Positions 36,192 to 45,786 of a stretch of 64,000 nucleotides of DNA are shown here, in pieces. Source of the stretch: CAWIHK01 sp963835935 (lineage in GTDB: Bacteria; Bacteroidota; Ignavibacteria; UBA10030; CAVZMI01); NCBI GenBank assembly GCA_963835935.1, contig CAWIHK010000001.1, positions 1,736,001-1,800,000 of the forward strand. Direction: 5' to 3'. Numbering within the stretch: the first letter of the stretch is position 1; each line of letters starts with the position of its first letter. The notes beneath the pieces were generated by a model. The model searched no databases and was not told where the DNA came from. It saw only the letters and a list, made by a program, of their open reading frames with translations. The position numbers were made by a program, and so were the translations under genes.

Positions 36192-36757
36192 TGCCGGATA
36201 ATCGTCATAGAAAAATCATTTCAATCTTCGGCAGTGCTTTATTTGATGAAAAGAGCGCTGAATATCAGGAAGCATTTGAATTGGGAAAAGAACTTGCTAC
36301 ACACGGCTTTACCGTCTGCAACGGCGGTTATGGTGGAGCAATGGAAGCCAGCTCCCGAGGTGCGAAAGAAGGAGGTGGAAAAACAATCGGTGTTGTTACT
36401 TCCTTTTTTTCACGAAGACCAAACCAATGGATAGACGAAATAATCGAAAAGCCTTCGATGATTGAAAGACTTCTTACCTTGATAACATCGTCTGATGGAT
36501 ATATTGTTCTACCCGGTGCGACCGGCACGCTTCTGGAGTTATCGGCAGTTTGGGAATTGTGCGCGAAGAATGTTATGCCGAAGAAACCTATTATTGTCCT
36601 CGGAACATTCTGGAATAATGTTATCGATGTAGTTCGTAATGAATTGCTCCGCGAAGGAAATAGTATTGCAAGCCAATTAATTTCCCAGGCTGCGTCACCA
36701 AAAGAGTGTGTAAGACATCTCAATCAGTATTTTGAAAAACAACGAGTGGTTTCTTAG
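36191..36757 (+). CDS. LOG-family protein (TIGR00725/00730-like nucleotide phosphoribohydrolase)
   Basis: The 188-residue Rossmann-type protein has the NGGYGGAMEASSRGAKEGGG and PGATGTLLELSAVWE motifs that define LOG/lysine-decarboxylase-like proteins. LOG enzymes cleave cytokinin or other nucleoside 5'-monophosphates to the base; the bacterial substrate is often AMP-like. Its ATG overlaps the receptor stop codon by one base, so the two are cotranslated. A functional link between them is not obvious. Confidence 0.85.
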   Translation: MPDNRHRKIISIFGSALFDEKSAEYQEAFELGKELATHGFTVCNGGYGGAMEASSRGAKEGGGKTIGVVTSFFSRRPNQWIDEIIEKPSMIERLLTLITSSDGYIVLPGATGTLLELSAVWELCAKNVMPKKPIIVLGTFWNNVIDVVRNELLREGNSIASQLISQAASPKECVRHLNQYFEKQRVVS

Positions 36758-36792
36758 TACTCCAATTAGTGTAATAAAAATAATAGTAAAAT

Positions 36793-36934
36793 TAATTTCA
36801 AATCACAAACCTCAATTTCCAAACAAATTTCTCTGTAGGTGTCCTTTGGATAAGTCCCATAATTCAAGACTGATAACATGGGCCGTACGAAATATTATAT
36901 TTTGGATATTGTGATTTGTTTGTGTTTTGAAATT
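36793..36934. repeat. MITE-like intergenic element C with 17-bp terminal inverted repeats
   Basis: AATTTCAAATCACAAAC (36793-36809) and GTTTGTGTTTTGAAATT (36918-36934) are complementary at 16 of 17 positions, bounding 142 bp. The arms consist of 7-bp units (AATCACA, AACCTCA, ATTTCCA; TTGAAAT, TTGTAGT, TTGGGAT). The interior has the core TAGGTGTCCTTTGGATAA (36835-36852) shared with elements A and B. It lies between the convergent LOG and methyltransferase genes. Confidence 0.7.
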
Positions 36935-36998
36935 TGTAGTTTGGGATTTTTATGATAGACAATTTCTTTCTGGTGATCATAAATAAATTATCTCACCA

Positions 36999-37787
36999 TC
37001 AATCGTTTGATTTCGATTTGCATCCCACAACGCCGATTGAAATGCCGATGTACAATAACAAAGAATTATCTCTCATGCGCGCACGAATTTTCTCCCGCAA
37101 CATTCCAAGAATTGGAATTCGCGGATAAAGAGGCAATCTCACTCTGAAACGAAGCAATCCCTCGCGAAATACTCTATATGCCAGACTCGGATACATCAAC
37201 TCACCGTATTGATGAACAATTTTTAAACCATGTTTTTCCATCTTCGTGCGCAACTCGATAATTGAAAATTCCCGTTCCCATCCCGCGAACCATTTATTAA
37301 AATAAATGAGAATGTGTTTCATGAGCGTATAAATATGCCAGCGTTGTGGAACATCGACCAGGAGAAATCCTCCCTCCTTCAATACCCGCACATTTTCCGA
37401 AAGCAATTTTTCAGCTTCCGGTTCATGAAAATGTTCCAGCAATCCCTGATGGAATACGATATCGATTGAATGATCCTGGAACGGCAATGAAAACGCATTC
37501 CCGCACAACGGCTGCACCGGAATTTTTTCTTCACGGGCTATCGATGTGATAATCCGAAGTGCCGGTTCGGAATAATCCAGCTGAATTACTTTTGCACCGT
37601 ATTGTGCCAGCGTAAAACTATCGCGTCCGGTTCCAGCTCCGACTTCGAGGACAATTTTATCTTTGAAATCGGTCAACTTCATCAGGTTGCGGATAACACG
37701 ATCAGTATTTGAATAAACTTCATGGAAATCTTTTTTTCTTTCCCAAAATGAATTCCAATGTTCACGTGTAGAACTTTTTTCCGGCAA
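36999..37787 (-). CDS. Class I SAM-dependent methyltransferase
   Basis: The protein has a SAM-binding fold with VLEVGAGTGRDSFTLAQYG near residue 50, LDYSEPAL, and a post-motif IVFHQGLLEHF. That matches the methyltransf_11/25 type, ubiquinone- or lipid-methylase-like. I place the start at TTG 37787 (LPEKSSTREHW) because AGAGAGG lies 6 nt upstream and 11 bp separate it from the preceding stop. The next ATG, at 37841, would overlap the DUF2723 gene by 43 bp and has no ribosome-binding site. It follows the DUF2723 gene and may modify the same lipid or glycan pathway, which is inference. Substrate unknown. Confidence 0.85.
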   Translation of the reverse strand: MPEKSSTREHWNSFWERKKDFHEVYSNTDRVIRNLMKLTDFKDKIVLEVGAGTGRDSFTLAQYGAKVIQLDYSEPALRIITSIAREEKIPVQPLCGNAFSLPFQDHSIDIVFHQGLLEHFHEPEAEKLLSENVRVLKEGGFLLVDVPQRWHIYTLMKHILIYFNKWFAGWEREFSIIELRTKMEKHGLKIVHQYGELMYPSLAYRVFREGLLRFRVRLPLYPRIPILGMLREKIRARMRDNSLLLYIGISIGVVGCKSKSND

Positions 37788-37798
37788 TGTATTCCTCT

Positions 37799-40567
37799 CT
37801 AATTTGATTGATGAGAAATTGACGCAACCGAGTCGATGCATCGTTTCAAATCCGCAGCCCGTTGAATCAACGATGAATCATTCGGGTAAATCTTAATCAG
37901 TGTTCGATATACTTCAAGCTCGTTTGCAAGATCATTTCGTGTTTCGTAAATCTCCAGCAATACATGCCACGGATTAATGGCGCTCTTGTCCTCTGGAGAT
38001 ACGTTTCCGCTGTGAATCATATCCCAAGAATACTTTTCAACGGGAGCAATATATATTTCATATTTATCCCTCCTCCCGGTGTATAAATATAGATTTGCAA
38101 TATCATATTTCAAATTAATATTCATTGGAAAATTATATTCCGGCGTTCTCTGTTCGATCAGATCTAAAACTTTCACAACATCTTGTCGCCTGCCCTTCTC
38201 ACTAAATGCAAAAGCTGCGATCAACCACGACAGCCGGTAATTTTTTATCATGCGTTGATCTTCAGGATTGAAATACAATTTAGGATTCGCTAAATTGCGG
38301 AACAGAAATCCATACGCCCTTTCTCTTTCTGGATGATCGAGCTCCTTCGCCATGTGTCTGAAGAAAGATTCTTCATCAAATCGAAATCGCGAAGCTGTGC
38401 GTATCGGCGTGAGCCGATATGTAAAACCTTCTAATCGCAGATACGAATCCAATCCCAAGCGCTCAGATGGCGGGACAGTTATCGCAAAGTATATTGGCCT
38501 CTCCCATCGCGTACCGAAAATAATTTCCTTCACGAGAGCCTGATGCGATTGAATAGCGTCTATTTTTCCACCAAGAGTGGAACTCAGTGTCCACGATATT
38601 TTTCCATCTGTAATAATTCTTGGATCCTTTTCACCAAACGCTTCGAACACTTCTTTTCGAACAGGGAGTTCAACAACCTGCGTCTTCCACATCACATAAC
38701 CGGCGTTAATTATTTTTTCTAGTTGTTCATCAGACATCGGTACAGATATCTTTTTTACGCCCCACGGTTCTTCATCCTTCAATTGATGAACGTACCATGA
38801 TGTGTTTAACAAACTAAGATTGACAATCCTGACATCACGCCTGATTCCTTCCACATCCTGTAGGTACCATAAAGGAAATGTGTCATTATCACCACGTGTA
38901 AAAAGAATTCCGTCTTTTTCAACCGACTGCAGAACGTTGTACGATGCATCGAATGGAACAAAATTACCGTGACGGTCGTGATTCGGCCAATTCTGGATTC
39001 CCATATTTATTGGAATAGCGAGCGCGAAAATAAAAAGAGAACCACCTGTGATCATTTCTATTTTATATGATTGTTCCGTTTTCATGGCCTGGAATTTTTT
39101 CTCAATCCACTCGATCACACATGATACTCCACATCCCACCCAGATCGCAAACACGAAAAAGGATCCGACAAAAAAATAATCGCGTTCCCTCGGCTGCGGC
39201 TCTGCCATGTTGAAATATACGGCGAGAGCAATGCTAAGCATTCCGAAAAGCGCCAGAAAAGCCAAACCGAATTTCCAATCTTTTCTAAATTGATAATAAA
39301 GCCCTATAATTCCAAAGAGAAATGGAATGCTATAATAGCGATTCGGGAAACTCTTACTTTCCTGCCAATTGCTGTCGTAAGAAAAAAGAGTAACCGGCGC
39401 ATCCAGTTTATCGCCTTCGCGGCCGATAAAATTCCATCCAAGATAACGAAAACACATTTGAAAGAGTTGATATCGTAAAAAATAATCGCCGTCGCTCGCG
39501 TACTTTTGATACATTAGCTGATGGTGTTCTTCAATATTCCATCGTCGTTCAAAAATCGATGGCATGTCGCCATATTGTTGTCGTTCCATGTACGGCACAA
39601 AGCGAGCCATGGTATTCGGGTTGTTTTCGTTCATCGGAGGTTGTGCATTTGCCCTTATGATGATCTGCGCGTACGTCGTATAACCGATTATGACTAATAG
39701 AATTGACACCAGCGCGATGTTCAAATTCTTCTTATAATGTTTATGCGAGTAATAGATACCGTAAATAATTCCTGCTGTTAGAATTATCGGTAGATAACGA
39801 ATCAGGTTACTGTCATTTATTTTGAGAGATCCAATTTCAAAACTTCCGTCAAGCATATCCGGAAGCCAATTAATTAAACCGGGCCAGAGAATCAAGAACG
39901 CTGCACTGATGAGAATTGTGTTCCAGATGAAGGATGTAAACGTGACTTCCCGGTAACGGTAGTATACAAAAAGTCCTATCGTGAAAAATGAAAGCACACT
40001 CAATTGGTGAACACCGAGCGACAATCCCATCAGATAAGCAATCAGAAAAAGATATCGTTCACTTCCGGGTTCGTCTGCACTATCGTACCAAACAAGTCCG
40101 AGCCAAACCGACATTGAGAGAAAAAACATACTGCTTGCGTACACTTCCGATTCTACAGCACTGAACCAGAATGTATCCGTAAAATTAAATGTCAGCGCGG
40201 CTATAAAGGCAGAACCATAAATGATCAATGCATCGATTTTATTTTTCGAAGAACCTCGCCACCGAATGATGACGCGTTCCGTAATGAGATAGAGAATCAT
40301 GACCGTGAGCGCGCTTGCGACCACGGAGATAAGATTTATCCTGAGAGCCAATTCATGGACGAATGGAAGTATAATGCCGAAGAAGCCTCCTAGAATCGTA
40401 AAGAATGGAGCTCCCGGCGGGTGAGGAACCCCAAGCGTATAAGCCGCTGTTGAAAACTCTCCACAATCCCAGAATGGAACCGATGACTGAACAGTTAAAA
40501 AATAAGTTAAAAATGAAATAAGAAATACCAATCCAGCAATAATCTTATTCAATTTACTGTATTTCAT
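37799..40567 (-). CDS. DUF2723 polytopic membrane protein (GT-C-like), copy 1
   Basis: From the ATG at 40567 (AGAGGAG just upstream) this is about 922 residues. The N-terminal half has about 11-12 TM helices with SVPFWDCGEFSTAAY near 31 and VPHPPGAPFFTILGG near 47, the DUF2723 hallmark resembling protein O-mannosyltransferase/GT-C folds. RERDYFFVGSFFVF follows near 465. The C-terminal 350 residues are soluble, with GDNDTFPLWYLQDVEG and helical repeats near the end. It probably transfers sugar from a lipid-linked donor, but this is unproven. A close paralogue lies directly upstream. Confidence 0.85.
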   Translation of the reverse strand: MKYSKLNKIIAGLVFLISFLTYFLTVQSSVPFWDCGEFSTAAYTLGVPHPPGAPFFTILGGFFGIILPFVHELALRINLISVVASALTVMILYLITERVIIRWRGSSKNKIDALIIYGSAFIAALTFNFTDTFWFSAVESEVYASSMFFLSMSVWLGLVWYDSADEPGSERYLFLIAYLMGLSLGVHQLSVLSFFTIGLFVYYRYREVTFTSFIWNTILISAAFLILWPGLINWLPDMLDGSFEIGSLKINDSNLIRYLPIILTAGIIYGIYYSHKHYKKNLNIALVSILLVIIGYTTYAQIIIRANAQPPMNENNPNTMARFVPYMERQQYGDMPSIFERRWNIEEHHQLMYQKYASDGDYFLRYQLFQMCFRYLGWNFIGREGDKLDAPVTLFSYDSNWQESKSFPNRYYSIPFLFGIIGLYYQFRKDWKFGLAFLALFGMLSIALAVYFNMAEPQPRERDYFFVGSFFVFAIWVGCGVSCVIEWIEKKFQAMKTEQSYKIEMITGGSLFIFALAIPINMGIQNWPNHDRHGNFVPFDASYNVLQSVEKDGILFTRGDNDTFPLWYLQDVEGIRRDVRIVNLSLLNTSWYVHQLKDEEPWGVKKISVPMSDEQLEKIINAGYVMWKTQVVELPVRKEVFEAFGEKDPRIITDGKISWTLSSTLGGKIDAIQSHQALVKEIIFGTRWERPIYFAITVPPSERLGLDSYLRLEGFTYRLTPIRTASRFRFDEESFFRHMAKELDHPERERAYGFLFRNLANPKLYFNPEDQRMIKNYRLSWLIAAFAFSEKGRRQDVVKVLDLIEQRTPEYNFPMNINLKYDIANLYLYTGRRDKYEIYIAPVEKYSWDMIHSGNVSPEDKSAINPWHVLLEIYETRNDLANELEVYRTLIKIYPNDSSLIQRAADLKRCIDSVASISHQSN

Positions 40568-40710
40568 TATCTCCTCTTGATGAAAAAATTCCAACAAATA
40601 TAGCAGAAAAATAATTTTATTCCAAAAGACTTGATGATCGGTTTCTGGAGAACTCCAAAATCAATTCGAGACGAATATTTTAAAATCACACAAAATGATT
40701 CAAACCAATC

Positions 40711-40742
40711 AAAAAAAATCCCGCACGAAATTCATGCGGGAT
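40711..40742 (-). terminator. Strong terminator between the DUF2723 paralogues
   Basis: On the minus strand ATCCCGCA and TGCGGGAT form an 8-bp stem with a 9-nt loop, followed by eight T residues. It lies 27 bp past the stop of DUF2723 copy 2, separating the paralogues into different transcripts or giving partial read-through. Confidence 0.88.
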
Positions 40743-40768
40743 TCATAATCGATACTTAGTTCTCTTCC

Positions 40769-43522
40769 TTATTTTTTCGGAGTCGAAGACTTTGCTTGTG
40801 CATCAACCACCTTTTGCAAATATTCAATTCTCTGTATCAAGGACGAGTCATTCGGATAATCCGGAATTAATGATTTATATAATTCAAGTTCTTTTGTCGG
40901 ATTACTGCGGACTGCATAAATGCCTAAGAGAATTCTCCATGGATTGCTGCGACCGTATTCTTTTGATGAAACTTTTCTACTGTGAATTAAATCCCAAGCT
41001 TCGCTTTCCACATCTTTGGCATAAATGTCGAACTTCTCCAAAGATCCTGCCTGAGCGTACAAATTGGCAATATCGGCTTTCAGGCTCATGTCAATGGGAA
41101 AATTATAACTCGGAGTTTTTTGTTCTATCATATCGAGAGATTTGATGGCATCAGCCGGTTTTCTTGCCTCGTTATAATGGTACGCAGCAACCAACCATGT
41201 CATGCGGTAATTATTTATCTGTCGTTGATCTTCCTGTCCAAAATACATTTTTGGGTTCGACAAATTCCGGAAGAGGAACCCGAAGGCTCGCTCTTTTGAT
41301 GGAACTTTCGGTTCCTGAGCGAAATGTTTCGTGAATGATTCTTCATTGAGAAGAAGACTGTTTCCGCCATTGATTGGTGTGATGCAATAAGCAAATCCTT
41401 CCAGCCGTAAGAAGGCATCAAGTCCAATACGATCTGAGGGAGCGACAGTGCTTGCGAAATATACCGGACGTTTCCACTGCACACTTGTAAGTATTTCTTT
41501 TACCATAGCACGAGCCGTGCGGATGTAATTTCCTCCTCCTTCAGATTTTAACGTCCATGAAATTTTACCTTTATTGATTATCGAAGTATCTGTGATTCCG
41601 TATTGTTGAAACACTTCTTTCGGCACCGGCAAATCTACCGATTGAGTTTTCCATCCAATCCCGCCGACAGACGCCATATGATCGATTTCTTCATCCGACA
41701 TTTGAATAGGAATTTTTTTGGCTCCCCAGGGTTCTTCATTCTTAAGCTGACGGATATACCAATTCGTTCCAACCAAACTCAGATTCACGATTCTGACGTC
41801 ACGCCGCACTCCTTCTGCATCCTGAAGATACCATAGCGGGAATGTATCGTTGTCACCCGCTGTGAACAAAATTCCATCCTTTTCCACAGATTGCAACACG
41901 TTGTATGAGCCATCCCATGCAACAAAATTTCCATGCCGATCGTGACTCTGCCAATTTTGGACAGCAACATTAATGGGTGCGATGAGCCCGATAAGTAATA
42001 ATGTCCCGCCATACATAATAGCCGGACGCACATTCTTATTCGATTTTATTTTTTTCTCGATATACTCAAGAATTCCCGCAATACCGATTGCAATCCACAC
42101 ACCGAACACATAGAAAGAACCCACGAAGAAATAATCACGCTCTCGTGGTTGTGGTTCTGCCATATTGAAATAAAGACCGAGGATAAGTCCCAACATTCCA
42201 AAAAGAACAAGAAACGCGAAAGCAAATTTCCAGTCTTTCTTAAAGTGATAGTAGAGTCCAACAAGCCCGAGAATCAAAGGAATGAAGAAATAATGTTCTG
42301 GAAATCCTTTACTCCACTGCCATTGTTTTTCTGTATTAGCAATAGAGACAGGTGCATCTTGTATATCTCCTGCACGACCGACGAAGTTCCAACCAAGATA
42401 ACGCAAGTACATGTGATACACTTGATAACGTATAAGGTAATCGAAATCGCTTGTGTAATTCGCATATCTCTGCTGGTGATCTTCTTCCGGATTCCATCTT
42501 CGATCAAAAAACGAAGGTTGTTCACCATATTGCTCGCGTGCCATATATGAGACAAACGATTTCATATTGTCCGGATTATTTTCATTCATTGGAGTCTTCG
42601 CATCTGCACGAATGAGGATTTGTGTATAGGTTGAGTAACCGAGAATGACAAAGAGAACCGCGGTGAATGCTATATTCAATATTCGTTTATGATGCTTATA
42701 GGTATAATAGATACCGTACACCAAGCCAAGACAGAGTATAATTGGTAAATATCGAATGAGATCACTGTCTCGAACATCTATTCCCATCGATACAAAATTA
42801 CCATCCAAGGCTTCCGGCAGCCAGTTTATTAATCCAGGCCATAAAATTAGGAAGGCAAGACAGATAAGAATTGTATTCCAGACGAATGAACGAAAAGTTA
42901 CTTCCTTATACCTAAAATAGATCAGCAAACCGATTGTGAAAAATGCCAGAACTCCCATCTGATGTACACCGAGCGACAAGCCCATCAGGTATGCGATAAA
43001 AATTAAATATCGTTCGCTTCCAGGTTCGTCGGCGTGTTCGAACCAGACCAACGCGAGGTATGTGTCTAAGGCAAGGAAAAACATGCTTGTTGCGTACACT
43101 CCAAATTCAACCGCGTTGAACCAGAAGATATCGGTGAAGCTGAATGTGAGCGCACCTAAAAAAGCAGAACCATACATAATGAGAAAATCATTTTTCGTTT
43201 TGGGAATTCCACGCCAGCGAATCATCAGCCGGATGATTGTAAGGTACATGATCGCAACTGTGACCGCGCTTAAGAAAGCCGAGATTAAATTTAATCGCAT
43301 AGCCTGGTCGTTAACGAAGAAAAGAATTAATCCGACAAATCGTCCCATAATTGAGAAAAATGGAGTTCCCGGCGGATGCGGCACAGCCATCGTGTACGCA
43401 GCGGCTGACCATTCACCGCAATCCCAGAACGAAACCGACGATTGCGTCGTTAAGACGTATGTGGTCAAAGAAATTAGAAATAGGATTCCTGCAATTACTC
43501 TGTTTAGTTTTCGATGTTCCAT
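40769..43522 (-). CDS. DUF2723 polytopic membrane protein (GT-C-like), copy 2
   Basis: About 917 residues from the ATG at 43522 (GAGGTG 5 nt upstream). It aligns with copy 1 over its whole length by eye: SVSFWDCGEWSAAAY, VPHPPGTPFFSIMG, EPQPRERDYFFVGSF, GDNDTFPLWYLQDAEG and the C-terminal helical repeats. Both proteins keep the DCGE motif after the first TM, the likely GT-C catalytic loop. The two genes are a tandem duplication kept under selection. A role in surface glycosylation is family-based inference. Confidence 0.85.
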   Translation of the reverse strand: MEHRKLNRVIAGILFLISLTTYVLTTQSSVSFWDCGEWSAAAYTMAVPHPPGTPFFSIMGRFVGLILFFVNDQAMRLNLISAFLSAVTVAIMYLTIIRLMIRWRGIPKTKNDFLIMYGSAFLGALTFSFTDIFWFNAVEFGVYATSMFFLALDTYLALVWFEHADEPGSERYLIFIAYLMGLSLGVHQMGVLAFFTIGLLIYFRYKEVTFRSFVWNTILICLAFLILWPGLINWLPEALDGNFVSMGIDVRDSDLIRYLPIILCLGLVYGIYYTYKHHKRILNIAFTAVLFVILGYSTYTQILIRADAKTPMNENNPDNMKSFVSYMAREQYGEQPSFFDRRWNPEEDHQQRYANYTSDFDYLIRYQVYHMYLRYLGWNFVGRAGDIQDAPVSIANTEKQWQWSKGFPEHYFFIPLILGLVGLYYHFKKDWKFAFAFLVLFGMLGLILGLYFNMAEPQPRERDYFFVGSFYVFGVWIAIGIAGILEYIEKKIKSNKNVRPAIMYGGTLLLIGLIAPINVAVQNWQSHDRHGNFVAWDGSYNVLQSVEKDGILFTAGDNDTFPLWYLQDAEGVRRDVRIVNLSLVGTNWYIRQLKNEEPWGAKKIPIQMSDEEIDHMASVGGIGWKTQSVDLPVPKEVFQQYGITDTSIINKGKISWTLKSEGGGNYIRTARAMVKEILTSVQWKRPVYFASTVAPSDRIGLDAFLRLEGFAYCITPINGGNSLLLNEESFTKHFAQEPKVPSKERAFGFLFRNLSNPKMYFGQEDQRQINNYRMTWLVAAYHYNEARKPADAIKSLDMIEQKTPSYNFPIDMSLKADIANLYAQAGSLEKFDIYAKDVESEAWDLIHSRKVSSKEYGRSNPWRILLGIYAVRSNPTKELELYKSLIPDYPNDSSLIQRIEYLQKVVDAQAKSSTPKK

Positions 43523-43589
43523 TTGCACCTCAAGGTGTGAAATATTTATCATGAAAAGATAACGTTTAAAATTCTTTTTTTCAACCAAA

Positions 43590-43780
43590 ATTGTTGGTTA
43601 AAGTAAAATGAATTTCCTTGTTTTCAAAACACATACTTAGCTCTCGCTGAAAAACCTTTGTGTCCTTCAAAGATTGCTGACTCAACTTTGCGATCTTTGT
43701 GGTTAACCACAAAGTACACAGAGAATAAATGGCTTTCTATGAAGAACACGAAGGAATATTTCATATCAATTATCATTTAA
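43590..43780. repeat. Intergenic repeat with 20-bp perfect palindrome
   Basis: CTTTGTGGTTAACCACAAAG (43695-43714) is a perfect 20-bp palindrome. Around it are related words: CTTTGTGTCCTTCAAAG to the left, and AGTACACAGAGAA and GAACACGAAGGAA to the right. From memory, similar CTTTGTGG...AACCACAAAG sequences recur in intergenic DNA of unrelated bacteria. Nothing here looks coding. Confidence 0.6.
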
Positions 43781-43799
43781 ATGACTTTTTCAGTCAAAA

Positions 43800-44936
43800 C
43801 TACTTGGCTAACAAGCTTATCATCCGCCCTGTCAGCTCATCGCAAATAGCATATCCTTTCGTTGTTAGACGGATGAGATTCCCATCTGACACCGTCAAAT
43901 TGTTCACGCGCCAGGAATCTAGTTCTTTCTGTATTTTGTCGGTCATGATAAAACCATAATCATTACGTAAAATATCGATGTCTATTCCGCTGCTTCTCAA
44001 TCCTAAAAAAATTCTTTCTTCCAACAATTGTTCGAGGCTTAATTGCTCTTCCTTTTCTTCCGGCGATTTTCCATCTAAAAGACGCCGGCAATATTCATTC
44101 ACGTCTCTCACATTCCACCACCGGATATTTCCTTTGAATGAATGTGCAGAAGGCCCAAAACCTAAATACGGTGTATGATTCCAATAATTGTGATTATGAC
44201 GGGAATAAAATCCAGGCAATGCAAAATTGGAAACTTCGTATTGAACGTATCCTTCACGCTGAAGAAAACCGGCAACGTACTCATAATTTTCTGCGTCATT
44301 GTCTTGCTGAAGCGGAAGTACCTCCCCACGACGTACCATTTCGGCAAGCGGCGTACCATCTTCAACGATTAGACTGTACGCTGAAATATGTTCCGGCCGG
44401 AAGGCACAAATTCGTTCCAAAGTCTCATGCACTCTCGCTGTTGTGTGCATCGGAAGTGATTGAATAAGGTCGACGCTGATATTTTGAAAACCGGCCTCCC
44501 GGCTTAATCGCAATGCATCTTCTGCCTGCTGTACGTTGTGAATTCTACCCAGGAACTTTAATTCATCATTATGCAGTGATTGGATTCCGATGCTCAGTCT
44601 GTTGATTCCTAATTGACGATAAGCTTTCAGTGTATCCAGCGTGACCGTCCCGGGGTTAATTTCGATCGTGATTTCCGAATTAGATGAGATTGTGAATAAT
44701 TTCGACGTCAATTTAAAAATTTTCGTAACTTGGTCGGGAGTGAGAAGTGAGGGTGTTCCACCTCCAATATATATTGTGTGAAATGTTTCTGTTTTGTTTG
44801 ATGGGACAGTATTTAATATTTCAAGTTCCAGAGCATCCAAAAATTTTTGGATTAAAACTGTTCCCTCAACGGAATAGAAATCGCAATAGATGCATTTCCT
44901 CTGGCAAAATGGAATATGAATATAAAGGCCTGCCAT
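43800..44936 (-). CDS. hemW: Radical SAM coproporphyrinogen III oxidase-like protein HemW
   Basis: The 378-residue protein starts MAGLYIHIPFCQRKCIYCDF, containing the radical-SAM CxxxCxxC cluster motif followed by Asp-Phe. It has YIGGGTPSLL near 66 and the C-terminal HemN domain (HNYWNHTPYLGFGPSAHS). HemW proteins are heme chaperones rather than true oxidases. The ATG at 44936 overlaps the signal peptidase stop (TGATG), making it the last gene of lepA-lepB-lepB-hemW. lepA and hemW are linked in many bacteria. Confidence 0.93.
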   Translation of the reverse strand: MAGLYIHIPFCQRKCIYCDFYSVEGTVLIQKFLDALELEILNTVPSNKTETFHTIYIGGGTPSLLTPDQVTKIFKLTSKLFTISSNSEITIEINPGTVTLDTLKAYRQLGINRLSIGIQSLHNDELKFLGRIHNVQQAEDALRLSREAGFQNISVDLIQSLPMHTTARVHETLERICAFRPEHISAYSLIVEDGTPLAEMVRRGEVLPLQQDNDAENYEYVAGFLQREGYVQYEVSNFALPGFYSRHNHNYWNHTPYLGFGPSAHSFKGNIRWWNVRDVNEYCRRLLDGKSPEEKEEQLSLEQLLEERIFLGLRSSGIDIDILRNDYGFIMTDKIQKELDSWRVNNLTVSDGNLIRLTTKGYAICDELTGRMISLLAK

Positions 44937-45781
44937 CAGCGCACAACCATCCCGATCCGGTTCCAACGAATTGAAGTTGATTCGGAATTCGTATCATCAT
45001 TTCCAGGATTTTTTCCCCACGACCAGTAAATGAACATTGCTTCGCCTACAACATTATCAATCGGAACAAATCCCCAGAAGCGGCTGTCGAAACTATTATC
45101 CCGGTTATCTCCCATCATGAATAAATAGTCATGTTCGATTTTATATTCCTTCGAAAGTCGTCCATCGATATAAAATTGATCACCTTCTTCTCTCACCATG
45201 TGCCCTTCGCGTCGGATTAAAACATACCACGCTTCATAGTTGTCCGGCGTGAGTGTAATCATCATTCCTTTTTTCGGCACAACTACAGGGCCGTAATTAT
45301 CTTCATTAAATGGAGCGTCCGGCGGGAAAATATTTGGATTTGGAATATTTTTCTGAGGTAAAAAAAGATTTTCAAATTTCATGAAGTGAGGATTCTCTAA
45401 TTGAAGTCCATTTACGTGAACAGATCTTTTTATGAGTGTGATCGTGTCTCCTGGAAGTCCGATGCAGCGCTTAATGTAATTCGCCTTTTCACGCGGCGTA
45501 ATTTCGTCGCGCATTCCGGGAAATTCGAAAACCATGATATCTCCACGGTGAATAGGTCGAATAAACTTATTGACGAGAATGAAATCGCCTTCAAGCAGTG
45601 TATTCTCCATCGAACCACTCGGAATACGGAATGCTTCGATCACAAACATCTTTAAAAACAGTGCGGTGCAAACTGTTAGGATTAGAAGTTGTATGTAAGA
45701 ACGAAGGTGATATTTCACCCATGCCCGATTACTTGCAGGCGTTGCTTCTTCGCCGTCTGTCGATTGTTCGATTTCTTTCAC
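44936..45781 (-). CDS. lepB: Signal peptidase I, second copy
   Basis: The 281-residue protein has one TM helix near 28-47, then IPSGSMENTLLEGD with catalytic Ser57 and NYIKRCIGLPGD with general-base Lys104. The box E motif MGDNRDNSFDSRFWG is near 232. It removes signal peptides at the membrane. The start codon is GTG at 45781, 5 bp after the stop of the first lepB, without a clear Shine-Dalgarno, so it is likely coupled. The adjacent paralogue may differ in specificity. Confidence 0.93.
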   Translation of the reverse strand: MKEIEQSTDGEEATPASNRAWVKYHLRSYIQLLILTVCTALFLKMFVIEAFRIPSGSMENTLLEGDFILVNKFIRPIHRGDIMVFEFPGMRDEITPREKANYIKRCIGLPGDTITLIKRSVHVNGLQLENPHFMKFENLFLPQKNIPNPNIFPPDAPFNEDNYGPVVVPKKGMMITLTPDNYEAWYVLIRREGHMVREEGDQFYIDGRLSKEYKIEHDYLFMMGDNRDNSFDSRFWGFVPIDNVVGEAMFIYWSWGKNPGNDDTNSESTSIRWNRIGMVVR

Positions 45782-45786
45782 ATCAA

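Noticed and set aside
43729..43959. 76-codon plus-strand frame between DUF2723 copy 2 and hemW
   Set aside because: It starts inside a repeat and continues antisense to hemW; no codon or domain support.
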